In this document: positions 11,945 to 22,800 of the stretch, one piece after another
How positions within the stretch are numbered: the first letter of the stretch is position 1
How the letters are laid out: each line of letters starts with the position of its first letter
From: Amyloporia xantha
Lineage: Eukaryota > Basidiomycota > Agaricomycetes > Polyporales > Adustoporiaceae
Direction: 5' to 3'
Length of the DNA stretch: 64,000 nt
Assembly: GCA_036971615.1 (NCBI GenBank)
Contig: JAYKKR010000001.1
Location: forward strand, 1,178,001 to 1,242,000
Position numbers and translations under genes: made by a program
Notes under the pieces: model-generated
What the model was told of the DNA's origin: nothing
Database searches by the model: none
Seen by the model: only the letters and a program-made list of their open reading frames with translations

Positions 11945-12864
11945 ATGATTGCAGGCCTTTCCAAAGCTATCAACACCCTGCTCGCGCCCATCTTGGCTCT
12001 GACGGCTTTCTTGCTCATTCTCTTCTCCTACTTGTCGCCGACATTAATGTTGTCGACTCGAGTCGCACTGCTAACTGTGTCTCCGTCAACTTCACTGACC
12101 CAGTCCAACTCCTCGTCCTCGTCTGTGGACGGACCGAGCATCTTCTTTGGTGCACTCGGTAAGTCGTCTTGCGCAAGCAAAACTCATACCACTCACATAT
12201 CGAGAAGGTTCATGCTCTCGCCCTGACAAGGAAACAAGTGTGATCTGTACGCCGCCCACAGTCTCTCCTACATACGGTATGTACATTCGCCCATTCAAAC
12301 ACAACTTGATGCTCATCAGCGCGCCAGACCTATCCGTGCTTCCCTCTAGTGCGCCAGATCTCTTGACAGCACCAACCGCAACAACCCCTGCATTCATTGC
12401 GGTTTCCCTCGCGTTCACGATCTTGTTCCTATTCATGTTCACTTTCACGGCACACCGCGCTACTCTGGGCAGGATAGGTTCACCGTTCGAGCGTCCTGGT
12501 GTTCAGCGAGCAACTGCATGGATTGGTTTGTTGGGTTTCATGATCGGTATGCGTTCGCTAGACATCGTCTTCACAGTGCGCTCATTGACACCATTAGGCA
12601 TCACCTCTTTCCTTGTCCTGTTCATGTGGTTTTGGAAGGCTGTGGACGATTTCAACAACGACATTTCCAAGCTTGGTAGCGATGCTCCCCAGCTGATCGC
12701 CTCCACGAGCAATGGCTTCGTCAGTAAGTTTCCTCGCAAAACTTTCTGGTGTCTGCTTGCGTTAATCATATTCACTTGTAGTGGTCTGGGTCGCTTATGC
12801 GTTTTACGCTGTCCCGTTGGTCAGCTCTTTGGCCAAGTTGCATGTCGCTGGTGGCAAAGCATAA
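11945..12864 (+). CDS. SUR7/PalI-like four-TM membrane protein
   Basis: The spliced protein starts MIAGLSKAINTLLAPILALT with a first TM helix (about residues 12-35). An extracellular loop contains GPSIFFGALGSCSRPDK...C and TPPTVSPTY, resembling the conserved W/G-L-G-x-C...C loop of the SUR7/PalI/claudin-like fungal family. Three further helices follow (FIAVSLAFTILFLFMFTF, WIGLLGFMIGMRSLDIVF, VWVAYAFYAVPLVSSLAKL). The stop is TAA at 12862-12864, and three short introns are placed by frame. Relatives sit in cortical patches or eisosomes or act in pH sensing. The family call is moderate because only loop pattern and topology support it. Confidence 0.65.
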
Positions 12865-13292
12865 GAACTCTCCATTATTTCCCTCTCAGGCTGTTATTGT
12901 CCATGGACTGTGTCAGACACTTACACATTACACGCCGTTCCCATTTACAGATGCCTAATTGTAGCATGTATGCACTGTCTCATCGTGACATTTTGTATTA
13001 TATCAACTGCCTATAGCCAGTAATGCGAGCTGGGCTTCAGCCCAGAATAGTGGCCAGTTCAGATGTATCTTACATTCCTTGCTCCGTGTGTCCATTTTAT
13101 ACGATATCAGCATCAACAGGACGAGTTGGGTGCGGTTTACAGGCTGCGTTTGACCAGGCCATGCCGCCCATTGTTCAATGTCGAGCAATGGGGTACAAAG
13201 GAGTCACGCGTTCAGCACGACAGTTACATCCGGATTCGTGATGTCATATTGCTCCCGAGCACGATAGGAAAGTACACCCAACTAATACATAC
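12865..13292. other. Intergenic between convergent genes
   Basis: 3' flanks of the SUR7-like gene and of RPS3. No gene or repeat seen. Confidence 0.55.
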
Positions 13293-14244
13293 TTAGAACG
13301 CAGCCGGTTGCTCGTAGGACTGCTGGTAAGCATCCGGTGCCGCCTGGTAGGCCGCAGGCTCCTCCAAAGCCGGCGCCGGAGCCGAAATAACAGCGGGCTC
13401 CCGCTGCTCAGAGGTAGGCTCGGCAACGATTTTGTCGAGTGGAGGCTCGAGAATTTGTACGGAGTCGGGAAGGGGCTTGCGGGGACCCAATTGGCCCTCA
13501 GGATCCCAGCCTTTCATGCTGCGGAGCGGTTCGTTAAAATATGGACATCAATGTATAATGAAGCCACGTACATCTTCACTTTAATACCAAGCACACCCTG
13601 CCTGAGCATGACGTGCCTGACAGCATAGTCGACGAAATCCACAGCGGGTTGACCAGAGTGGATCATGAACCCGTCGGTGAACTTCATCGACTTGGCACGA
13701 GCGGCACGCAACTTTCCAGAGACGACGACCTCGCAACCCTTCGCACCGGACTCCATGACGAAGCGGAGAACACCGTAACAAGCCCTGCAAAACATCATCG
13801 ATACCATGGAGTACCTCGATAGCCTATGCGACTTACCTCCTCACGGCAAGACCACCAAGGAGCTTGTACCTCAAGCTCTCGCACTGAGCGATGGCAGATA
13901 AACCACGGTATTGAACCTTTTCGGCGAACAGCTCCAACGAGTTCTCAGGGAACTTGAATCGCTTCTGCACGAGGGCAGTCAGTTCACGGATGCGACGACC
14001 CTTCTCACCCAGGACTTCCTGAGTGTGAGTAGCGCGGATAATGATCTATATTAAAACAATCGTCAATGCGAGGGAAATGAGGACTTCAACATTGGACACA
14101 TGCCTCGGTGCGGGCATGAGTGACCCGGACATCACAACCAGAGTAACCCTCCTCAGACAGCTCGCGAGTGAAGAAATCGTTGAGTTCGGCACGGAAGACA
14201 CCATCGGCGACGAACTTGCGCTTTTTGCTGATTTGAGAGGACAT
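13293..14244 (-). CDS. RPS3: 40S ribosomal protein S3 (uS3)
   Basis: The start [20 protein letters not shown] is at 14244. The KH domain is clear ([20 protein letters not shown] then [12 protein letters not shown]), followed by the conserved C-terminal half ([67 protein letters not shown]) and a Pro/Ala-rich tail ending in EQPAAF. uS3 sits at the mRNA entry channel of the small subunit. The intron at 14046-14103 begins GC (GAG|GCATGT) and ends AG, so it appears to be a GC-AG intron within TE|IIIR. Another intron lies upstream in the 5' UTR. Confidence 0.96.
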
Positions 14245-14253
14245 CTTGCAGAG

Positions 14254-14396
14254 CTACGGTGAAACTAGGCGTTAGCGCTGTCCTTCGGGGCTGTCATCCG
14301 TTCCCATTTGCACTCATCCAGCCATATCGTCGAGCACATTGCGGATTCTCCGATAGAACAAGACTTCAGACAGCATTCAAAGCACAGAGGACTAAC
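14254..14396 (-). promoter_or_regulatory. 5' UTR intron of RPS3
   Basis: On the minus strand a good donor (AAG|GTTAGT, 14391-14396) and an acceptor (ACCGTAG ending at 14254) lie just before the RPS3 ATG at 14244. Leader introns are common in highly expressed fungal ribosomal genes. Assignment is by splice signals only. Confidence 0.6.
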
Positions 14397-14895
14397 CTTG
14401 ATGCACGAAACGGGCGTCCGGGCGTCGAGAGTCTTGAGGACGGCTTGTTGACCAGGATGTCTTTGCTCCCCTCGGGAATCGGTATCGGGTGTGACGTGAC
14501 TGTTATGTCACGCCATTGTGTGACTTCCAGCATCACATCAGTCGACGGTATAAGTGGTAATTATATCATTTCGTCTCCCTGGTCCCACCGTCATTTCGTG
14601 CAGCACTCTGGCACCTACGACACTGGGCAAGCCTTGCTGACATTCTGAGAGAAGATTGTGTCTGGCCTCATATTGCCAACAAGAGAAGTTTGCACATAAA
14701 GAATCAGGCGTAAAACAGCAAACCACTGCCGCAATACTTCGTTCTTCACGATGTAGCTAGTTGGCTCGTGGCTCATCAAATTATGTATGCACTGAATTCA
14801 AGATTGGCAACGGCAGTTTTCCAAAAAGGAAGACGCCAATTACGAGGGGTTTTGGAGGAAATGCAAATTTGGTAGCATACGCACAGGCAATTGCA
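14397..14895. other. RPS3 promoter region and thiolase 3' flank
   Basis: Contains the RPS3 upstream region, with a small palindromic cluster gtgacgtgac/gttatgtcac near 14490-14508. No gene seen. Confidence 0.4.
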
Positions 14896-16647
14896 CTACG
14901 AATGAACCTCGTTGACGAATATCCCTGCTCCGCCCATCCCGCTGCCTATGCACATACTAGTGCAGAGTATATTTCCACCTTGTCGTCTGAGATGCGCGAG
15001 TCCTGTTATCACCTGACGAGCACCAGCTATAGCGCAGGACATCAGGCTCTGACACCCACCATACAGGAGCTAACAAAAGGACTTACTCATTCCAAGAGGA
15101 TGTGTCAGTGCGATAGACCCGCCACTGGTTGTGTGGGTGACATCAGTAATCGCGAATCAAGTGGCTGACTGTGCTTACTTGGGGTTAATTTTCGCCATCG
15201 GAATATCAAGCTGTTCAACACAGTAAGCAAATTGTGATGCAAATGCTTCGTTAATCTACATGAAAGTTAATCTCATGGGGTAATTCTCGTTTTTGCTATA
15301 TACTCACCTCATAGACATCAACATCCTCTTTGGTCAGCCCCGCTAGGGACAAGAGCTTTGGAACGGCTGCCACGGGAGCGATTCCCATATACTTAGGCTC
15401 CACACCTAATAAATTGTTTGATGACAAGGACACGCTCCGAAAGCAAGCGACACAAACCGACAAACGCGCTTGTGACGTATTTCCCAAGGATATCCAGGCC
15501 CTCCTTCTCTGCGCGCTCCCTTGTCGTGAGGATGCACAACGCAGCACCATCCCCTAGGCCACTACTGTTCCCCGCAGTGCTGGATGCCTCACCCCAGTCA
15601 GGGAAGGAAGGCTTGAGCTTAGCGAGACCTTCAGCTGTTGTACCCTTGCGGATTGTATCATCTGTTGAGATCACAGTGCCTCGCAACTCCACAGGAATAA
15701 TCTCATCAGCAAATATTCCAGATTCAGATGCCTGTATATACGATACTCAGCGAGTTACGCTCAGAGACACTGGTACATTACCGACTTTCTCTGCCCTTGA
15801 ATGCGAGATGAAGGCATATTCATCTTGTTTCTGCCGAGAGATCTTGTAGGTCTCCGCGACCATTTCGGAGGTCCACCCCATAGGCTATAGATGATCATTA
15901 GAACATGCATAGAACGTGTAATTGCTTCACTGACCTGAACACAGTCATGTGCCTGAGGAACCGCGCCCACTTCATTCACAATCTCGGGTGTCGGACGAGG
16001 GCTAGAAATAAATGAATTGTGAGACTACAAACAAGACATGTCGTTCAGCAGAGCTGTAGACGGCATACTTCATTGACATGCTCTCCACACCGATGGCCAT
16101 ACCCATGGACGAATGGCGGGCTTGGATGGAATTTGCAATGATTCGGATGGCCTGCAACCCGGACCCGCAGAGCCTGTTCACAGCGGACACGGGTACCTCA
16201 ACGGGCACACCAGCCGCTATGGCTGCTGCACGAGAAACGTAGGTGGGGGACGGTGGGTGACATGTTCCTGCAAAGCGAATGACGGTCGGAAACGCGACAT
16301 AATGGAAATACTGGCCGCACACACCCACGCATATGTCCTCCAATTTCGCAGGATCGAGATTGGTCTTCTCGAAGGATGCCTAAGTTAACACGGAGCACTG
16401 AATGAGTAATGTAGTCCCCTTGATCAACCAAATCTGGGTCTCTTGCTTTTATGAGGGCTTGCATGAGCTCATCCACTGGGATATCTTTCAGCTGTCCTTT
16501 CCTGGCCCGACCAAGGGCAGTACGTTTCGCGAACGTAATGACTACATCGTCGGGCCTTTTCTCCAGGATAGTCGAAACGCCTCGAGCCTGGGTGGCCATC
16601 GAGCGCGCGAGAGGGACAGCGCCCCGCTTTGCTAACGCAGAAAGCAT
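14896..16647 (-). CDS. 3-ketoacyl-CoA thiolase / acetyl-CoA C-acyltransferase
   Basis: The start [20 protein letters not shown] is at 16647. Thiolase motifs run in order: [37 protein letters not shown] with the nucleophilic Cys, [69 protein letters not shown], then [18 protein letters not shown] and the second catalytic Cys in SMCIGSGMG. The stop is at 14896. The enzyme cleaves 3-ketoacyl-CoA in beta-oxidation. The start region is basic and Ala-rich, so a mitochondrial or N-terminal peroxisomal signal is possible; there is no C-terminal SKL (it ends NEVHS). The usual GHP of the third motif reads THP here. About eight short introns. Confidence 0.9.
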
Positions 16648-17250
16648 GGTAGGATATAGAGACACCTGGTCACTTGCAAGCAGACAAACGAGAGAACTTA
16701 TATACACATGAGCATCATCACCGGAATTGGTGGTAGAATCCCCACACAATGGGGTCATCTGAAAGAACCGGGCTCCGGCGGAATCGTGCTTCCAGGCGCC
16801 CTGCCGGCGAACATATGTCGAGTTTGTCTGCAGCGTTTGCTAAGCTTTGAAGCCTTTCCCTAAGACAACTCATACGATACAGCAGCCTGTTCCACGAGCA
16901 TGACTGTCTGCATGATTTCAACATTGCGACACTATACATAGCTCGTTCAAGGTGTCGTGTCAAATGAGTATGGACCGAGTCGTCACGACGCGAAAGTGAC
17001 ATAACCAGCAAAACAGAAGCATGGCAAATGCCTTTAATACGTGGGGTATGAGGCCAGGACAAAGGTGTCACTAATATGATTTCCAGCCGTTCTGTTCTCT
17101 CGGGAGGCGGTACCGTGCTCTGTGGAACACGACACAGCAAAGCCGGGCATGTCGCTCTGCAGAATGCGTAGCTCTGTTTGAAGCTCTCATAAGTAAAGCA
17201 ATCAGCAGCTTCCTCGAAGATGCCCACCTTTCCGGCTCTTTCAGAGTCCA
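16648..17250. other. Thiolase upstream / bL32m downstream region
   Basis: No recognisable gene. A minus-strand ORF of 177 codons (16718-17251) begins inside the bL32m stop codon (TGATG overlap) but shows no domain and probably lies in the 3' UTR. Confidence 0.4.
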
Positions 17251-17719
17251 TCAGTCTGTAATAGACATGGAAGATGCCTCGCCAACCGATCCTTCACCGC
17301 TCTGTTTAGCTTTTGCTTTCCAAGTCCTGTTCACGCTAGAATAACAGCTTGGGCACAGATGATGCGCCAATTTGGGTGATCCACAGCCCGGGCAATGAAC
17401 GAGGTCTGTTTGTTCCATGAAGAGTTTATGAGGCGACAATTGAAAACGGTGATCCGTCGAACATACTTTGTTTGTCCTTCAGCCCCTTATTAGCGCTACG
17501 CATGGCTTTCCGTGAATGTGAAGTCTTCTTTTTGGGCACTGCCAAAAGAAATGGAGGAAATAATTCAAGGAGAGACTGCCATGTCGGGAGCGCCCAAGTG
17601 ACCGGTCGGGGCGTCGAGAGGAAGGATGGAAGAAGTGCCGCAGAAAGCAGACGACCGGAAAACGGAAGCCTGGGCGCAGGAAAGAGTGACCGTGTCTGCT
17701 GAAGGGCTATGGCAGCCAT
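17251..17719 (-). CDS. MRPL32: Mitochondrial large-subunit ribosomal protein bL32m
   Basis: The start MAAIALQQTRSLFPAPRLPF is at 17719, with a Ser/Ala/Pro-rich presequence of about 65 residues. The bL32 core follows: LLAVPKKKTSHSRKAMRSAN, KGLKDKQNLVHCPGCGSPKL and AHHLCPSCY, with the four zinc-ligand cysteines as two CPxC pairs. One intron near 17410-17465 splits the core. In the mitochondrion the family needs m-AAA protease processing before ribosome assembly (known in yeast). It stands head-to-head with NDUFA5 across about 130 bp. The stop TGA is at 17251-17253. Confidence 0.93.
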
Positions 17720-17849
17720 CGACGTTGTCTCGAACGGTGCGGGTTGAAGGCAAGCCTGAATACGGCCGACGCCGATCACCTTTTCAAGCAATCGAGAGTC
17801 CCGACATTAGCCTGGCTCTGCCAGTCCCCGTCATCAGATACTACCACCA
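17720..17849. promoter_or_regulatory. Bidirectional promoter bL32m / NDUFA5
   Basis: 130 bp separate the start codons of two divergently transcribed genes for mitochondrial proteins, so they must share or overlap core promoters. No specific factor site is claimed. Confidence 0.6.
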
Positions 17850-18300
17850 ATGTTTCGCCTCACGCGTCCTTTGCTCAACCAGCTTCGTAAATCTACGACC
17901 GGCATTACAGGTCTCAATGTGCACCATGATCCCATACCCGACTTAACAAATGTCTACCAATCTACCCTTACGATGCTCTCTTCTATCCCCGAGACATCCG
18001 TATACCGGCAAGGCGTGGAGGCGCTCACTCAACGGAAGCTGAAGATAGTTCAGAGTGCGAATGGGAGCATTCCTGAGGTGGAGAAGCAGTTGGACGAGGG
18101 CCATATAGAGGAGTCGCTGGACATCGCTACGGACGAAATGAACCTGGTGTCCAAGATGGTTGAATGGAAAGCGTGCGTGTTTACATATACAACTCGTTCA
18201 TGAACCTATCTGAATGCAGATTTGCAGGTGGGAGCCATTGGTCGAGAAACCAGAGCCCGGACAGTGGCAGTATTTTGGCAAGGAGGCGACCGCATCGTAA
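17850..18300 (+). CDS. NADH dehydrogenase (complex I) subunit NDUFA5 / B13-type
   Basis: The start MFRLTRPLLNQLRKSTTGIT has a basic mitochondrial-type N-terminus. The family core follows: TGLNVHHDPIPDLTNVYQST, SSIPETSVYRQGVEALT, IEESLDIATDEMNLVSKM and VEWKAWEPLVEKPEPGQW then QYFG. A single intron (donor in WKA|) restores the frame to WEPLVEKP; the stop TAA is at 18298-18300. It is an accessory subunit of the peripheral arm of respiratory complex I. Confidence 0.93.
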
Positions 18301-18700
18301 TATCTATCGCTGTATGGTGTTTGGTGGGCATACTCATGATGGCACTTTGCATTAATAACCCTTCCGTCCGATATGAGGTCCGCTCTGTTAGTTACCCCTC
18401 AAGCCTTAACTGGGTATATCTCGAGTCCTACCATAGGACATGTGTATACACTCGAATATCACACTTTTGGGGGGGATTGAGCTTCATTGTCCTCTACACT
18501 CAACCTTTATGCATGCGCAGTGAGCACACGTCCTGACCTGTTCGAGTTGGGTCTTGTCATACTCGCAAGATGCACACAATATGCATATGGCATTGTCTTT
18601 GTGCGAGCTCACCCATATACGTCACATGAGAAACTAAGTCATAAGGTATGGGCAATGAATGTAGACTTGGTGAAGGCCAAAAAAAGCCACCATCATGAAA
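18301..18700. other. Intergenic, no gene seen
   Basis: Spacer between NDUFA5 and the tRNA. No coding ORF or repeat recognised. Confidence 0.5.
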
Positions 18701-18791
18701 CGCTGACAGCAGGATTTGAACCTACGCGGGCAATGCCCAAGTGATATTGAGTAATTCAAATCACTCGCCTTAACGACTCGGCCATATCAGC
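18701..18791 (-). tRNA. tRNA-Ser(UGA) with 9-nt intron
   Basis: On the minus strand the cloverleaf is complete. The acceptor GCTGATA pairs with TGTCAGC, followed by discriminator G. The D arm carries GGCCGAGT..TTAAGGC. The anticodon stem AGTGA/TCACT encloses loop TT-TGA-A...A, giving anticodon UGA (18756-18758). A 9-nt insert at 18746-18754, directly after position 37, is the canonical place for a nuclear tRNA intron. A long variable arm (GGGC ATT GCCC) marks a class II tRNA, and the T arm holds the B-box GGTTCAAATCC. The class II form plus the anticodon make it serine. It sits alone between NDUFA5 and LSM1. Confidence 0.95.
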
Positions 18792-18942
18792 TGATGAGCA
18801 AAGAGTGTGCAATTTTTTCTATAATCGGTACTCATCCGCCGAAATGCATTAACTTTTCAAAGCTTCGCCCTGCCTGATTGCTCTTAACAGATTCAACTAC
18901 TATACGGCAACACTTTTGGTCGGGTTCGCCGTCTCCTGTGCG

Positions 18943-19563
18943 ATGGACTCATTAATCCCGTTCACAACGTCAGGGTCGCTTGTGGATTGCGTCGACAGTA
19001 CGTCTGTCCCAAGTCAACTCCAGGGTCCTCCGTCCATCCTGAGCCCATGATCTACTATTTGGTTCTCTTCGTTCGGCTCGGGATAGGAAAGATGCTGGTG
19101 GTTCTGAGAGACGGCAGGAAGCTGCAAGGTGTATTGCGCTCGTATGATCAATTCGGTGCGTGAGTTGGCGTCGCAGATTGCCCGCAAGCAAGTTGGGTTG
19201 GCTGACCGCGAGCGTGTAGCCAATCTCGTTCTAGAAGACACAGTCGAACGTATATTCTTCCGGGATCTTTTCGCGGAGACATGGCGCGGCCTTTTTCTGA
19301 TACGAGGCGAAAACGTTGTTCTGCTCGGTGAAGTTGTATGTCTGTCTGTGGTCTTACGAAGGATAGCTTTCACTGTCCTCGCGGAAACATAGGATCTGGA
19401 TCAGGAAGATGATGTGCCTCTCCGACAAGTACCATGGAGTGATTTGGAACCCTATCATACGCAAGAAATTATAGCGAAGAAGCAGCGCGAGGAAGTGAAG
19501 GCGCAAGTCCTATATGAGCAGAAGGGATTCTGTAAGGAAGGCGGAGAAGGGGATGGATATTGA
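18943..19563 (+). CDS. LSM1: Sm-like protein LSM1
   Basis: Four exons join to MDSLIPFTTSGSLVDCVDRK, then MLVVLRDGRKLQGVLRSYDQ, FANLVLEDTVERIFFRDL, RGLFLIRGENVVLLGEVDLD and QEDDVPLRQVPWSDLEPY, ending KGFCKEGGEGDGY at TGA 19561-19563. The Sm1 motif (MLVVLRDGRKLQGVLRSYDQ) and the Sm2 motif (LIRGENVVLLGE) are complete, and the C-terminal extension is typical of Lsm1. In the Lsm1-7 ring with Pat1 it binds deadenylated mRNA 3' ends and promotes decapping in cytoplasmic P-bodies. Confidence 0.95.
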
Positions 19564-19868
19564 AGTCTTGTCTAGTTTGCGATGGCAACCCTGGATGAAC
19601 TCATAGTTGGCAGATTCATTACGCCACGGGTCGTCCTGACAAGTCATTCGTGTTAATCTCGGTCGTTTCGCATTCGTATGATCTGTTGTCACAAGAATAA
19701 CGGGCGCACATTATTTCACTCGTATGATCTGCTGTTACAAGAATGACGGGGGAATATTATTTATCATCAGCTGTACAGGTATAATATGGAGTCCATAACA
19801 AGCGTGAATGCAGCAATGATGAGTCCCATTAGACGAAATGATATTTGACTGTTAATGATACACCTCAT
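19564..19868. repeat. Short tandem duplication (46-bp unit) in an intergenic spacer
   Basis: Between the convergent LSM1 and CFP1-like genes, a unit beginning TCGTATGATCTG at 19674 is repeated at 19720 with few differences (CACAAGAATAACGGG versus TACAAGAATGACGGG). Otherwise no feature. Confidence 0.6.
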
Positions 19869-22800
19869 TTAGTTTTTCTTCTTCTTCCCTTTCTTCGTTG
19901 CATCGCCGTTTGGTTTCGCTTTGGAGGCGCCGTTCAACGTAGCATCGCCGTTCAAGGGTTGCAATGGTGGGCCTGTTGAGCTTGCTCCTGAAGTTCTCGC
20001 TTTGGGATCCGCGACGTCTTCAATCTGTTTGCGTATCTCACGCTCTTCAGCAGTAAGCTTCGCAAGCAATGCTTCCGTCGCCTCCTTCTCGCATTGAACC
20101 TCGGCAGAGCGTAGCTTTTGCCATCTTATGTCCAGATAATATGAGAAAAGGGAAGAGCGAGGCAAAGTGGCGAGACGTACCCGGCGTGCCGATCACACTT
20201 TTTCTTGCCTTTGCACCACCATTCGCCATCTTCCGCAGGATATCCGTCAATCTGCATCGCATCGCCATCTTCTTTGGCCGTCTGACGTTCAATATCTTCG
20301 TAACTTTCCAAGACTCCAGCACCGAATTCGGCATATTCCTCGTCGCCAAAGCAAAGACGCTGATCCCACCCACATTCATCGAGGTCGTCCGCGCGTGCAG
20401 TTGCCAATTCTATTAGCTTTTCGCGCCAGAGTATCATCTCCATCTCCTTCTTGTACTCGTCCCGTCTGTGCGCGATCATTGTCAGTTGTCCGTTCAGCCG
20501 ATTTGTTTCCCGATCGACTTTGCTTGTGGATGATTTGACGACCTCCAAAGTCACGTCTAGCGGTGTGCGCTCCGATGTACCGTCGTGCATCTTGACCACT
20601 GCATCCACATCGTCTTTGACACGGACGACAACACCTTCGCGCTTACGAGCATCCTTGACGCTGTTCCAGAGACTTCCCTTCTCCCCATTCCACGTATCAA
20701 TGCGGGACTGCACATATGAGATGCCGCACTCATCAGAGCAATACTTTGAGAATGCACCGCGGGCGGGTTTATGACATGCACTTGGTGACAACGGATTTGG
20801 ATGCTTGAGACCTGAAGCGCATCGCCGCTTGTAGGTTGTCTTCAGCCGGAGGTGGGGATTACCTGAACACAGTAAAACAATGGTCAGTCGCGACCTAAAA
20901 CGGAATATAATAAGTGGTACATGACATACTTTCAACGCAAGGCGGGCAAATGAATTGGTCAACAAGATCGACTTCCAAGTCTGGCATGTTAACACATTGC
21001 GTGTGATACCATTCATCACATCTGAAAAAGTACACCAATTAGCACGAGGACGAAGCAAAGCTTTGTCCGTAACAAAACGGGTAATCGTGTGCTGGATGTC
21101 ACGCACCGATCACAAGCAATCATAACACGGTCTTCGTCGTAGCTGGTCTTGCAGACACAATACAGCTTATCATCTTGCTCCTGCTCCTTTCCTCCGTCCG
21201 CGACTTCCTCCGTCGAGCCTTTAGAATCGGTATCAGGGACAGCAGGGCCGCCGGGGAGAATCGACGCAGAACGGGAACGAGATGGCCCCACAGTAGCAGA
21301 CACGGACCGCTTTGTTGTAGGTGTGGTCGCTCCGAGTAAAGATGATACCTTTTTGCCTTTAATCGAAGAGGCAGACACAGATGGGGTAAGGCTGCCAGAC
21401 GCGGGACTTGCGGCAGCTGTAGCGACCTTCGGTTTCGCCTTCGCCGTGGACTTGCCTTTTCCTTTAGGAGGAGCCTTCGCCTTCGGTGCTGGCTAAAAAG
21501 ACGCATACATGAGAACGATAATGTACGCTCTGTACGGACAGGAATTTACCTTCTGCCCTGCATCCTTCTTCCGATGACCTGACACAGCAGTCGTCTTGGT
21601 AGGTCCGGGCTTGCCACCATCCTTGTTAGGGGATGCCGGAGGAGGCATCGACTCACGCTGGATGTCCACACTGTCTGAGGGAGACTGCGCAGGAAAGGGT
21701 TCTACAGTCCTCCGACTCGCCGTGGATTGCTTGGGTCGTACGTGAGAGTCCGGATGTCGTGAGCCAGACGCTTGTTTAGGACGCGAAGGACGTGGTTGAT
21801 CATCCAACAGACTCAGCAGCTCGTCTTCCACGTCTAGATCCATCTGGTCATTGCTGCCACCAGTTCTCTCCATGGAGGCACTGCCTACAGCCAGATCAAG
21901 CTCCATACTGACATCCGATTCATGCGCTTCTTTCTTAGGACCAGTCTGTTCGCCTACCTCCACGTCCGCGAGCTCTTGCTCCAGAATAGACAAGGGCGTT
22001 GGCGTCCTGGTAGGTCTTCGCGCCTTCTTCACTTCGGTCCTGACTGTGCTCGCACCTGCATCATGGATCTGACGAGGATCGTGAGCCGTCTCATCTCCCT
22101 TGAATTGATCAGGGAATGCAGGCCGTAAAGTGAAGGGGGACACGTTTGGATTCTTCACTGCTGCAGGTAAAGAACTCGACGTCCGCGGAGAGACAGAATA
22201 TTGCTTGAGGAGATAATCATGTGGATCCTGCTCTCGCCCGTCTTCCTGTGGATGCCCTCCAGCATGACTCGAATGATCTGGCTGTACTCCTTTCGCCTTC
22301 TCCTTCTTGGGCTCTCGCTTCTTCTTCTCTTTCTTCTCCTGAAACTCACGCCGATCGATCTCTCTGCTCGCTTCCTGTAGTGAACTCTCTTCGACAGGCT
22401 TGTAGGCGCTCGACTCATCGCCCTGCGTATGCTTCCGCGTATCGAATGACCAGGCCTCAACCTTCCGGGAGCTAGGTGAGTGAGGCGCAACAGATATGGT
22501 GGTCACCTGAAGAGCTCTCGTCACTACGCCAGGATGGTGATAGACTGGTCGAGAGTCTTGATTGAGAACAGGTTGTATAACAGGCGAATGCGAAGCTTTC
22601 CTCTCCTCCGCGACAGGAACTGGCGAAGTATGCTTCGGGGAACTTGCGGATGGTTGCGGAATTGCTGTGGGAGAACCTGAGCTGAATTCCCCGGAGCTCC
22701 TACGCCTCTTCGCAGGGGGACCTTCATCAGTGGATGACGCGTTTGCGGGGATTACCGAACCATCTCCCATATGGGAGGGTATGTCTCGACGTAACTCCAA

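Noticed and set aside
16718..17251. 177-codon minus ORF starting in the bL32m stop codon (TGATG)
   Set aside because: No domain and no coding signature; eukaryotic genes do not normally use stop-start coupling, so most likely 3' UTR.
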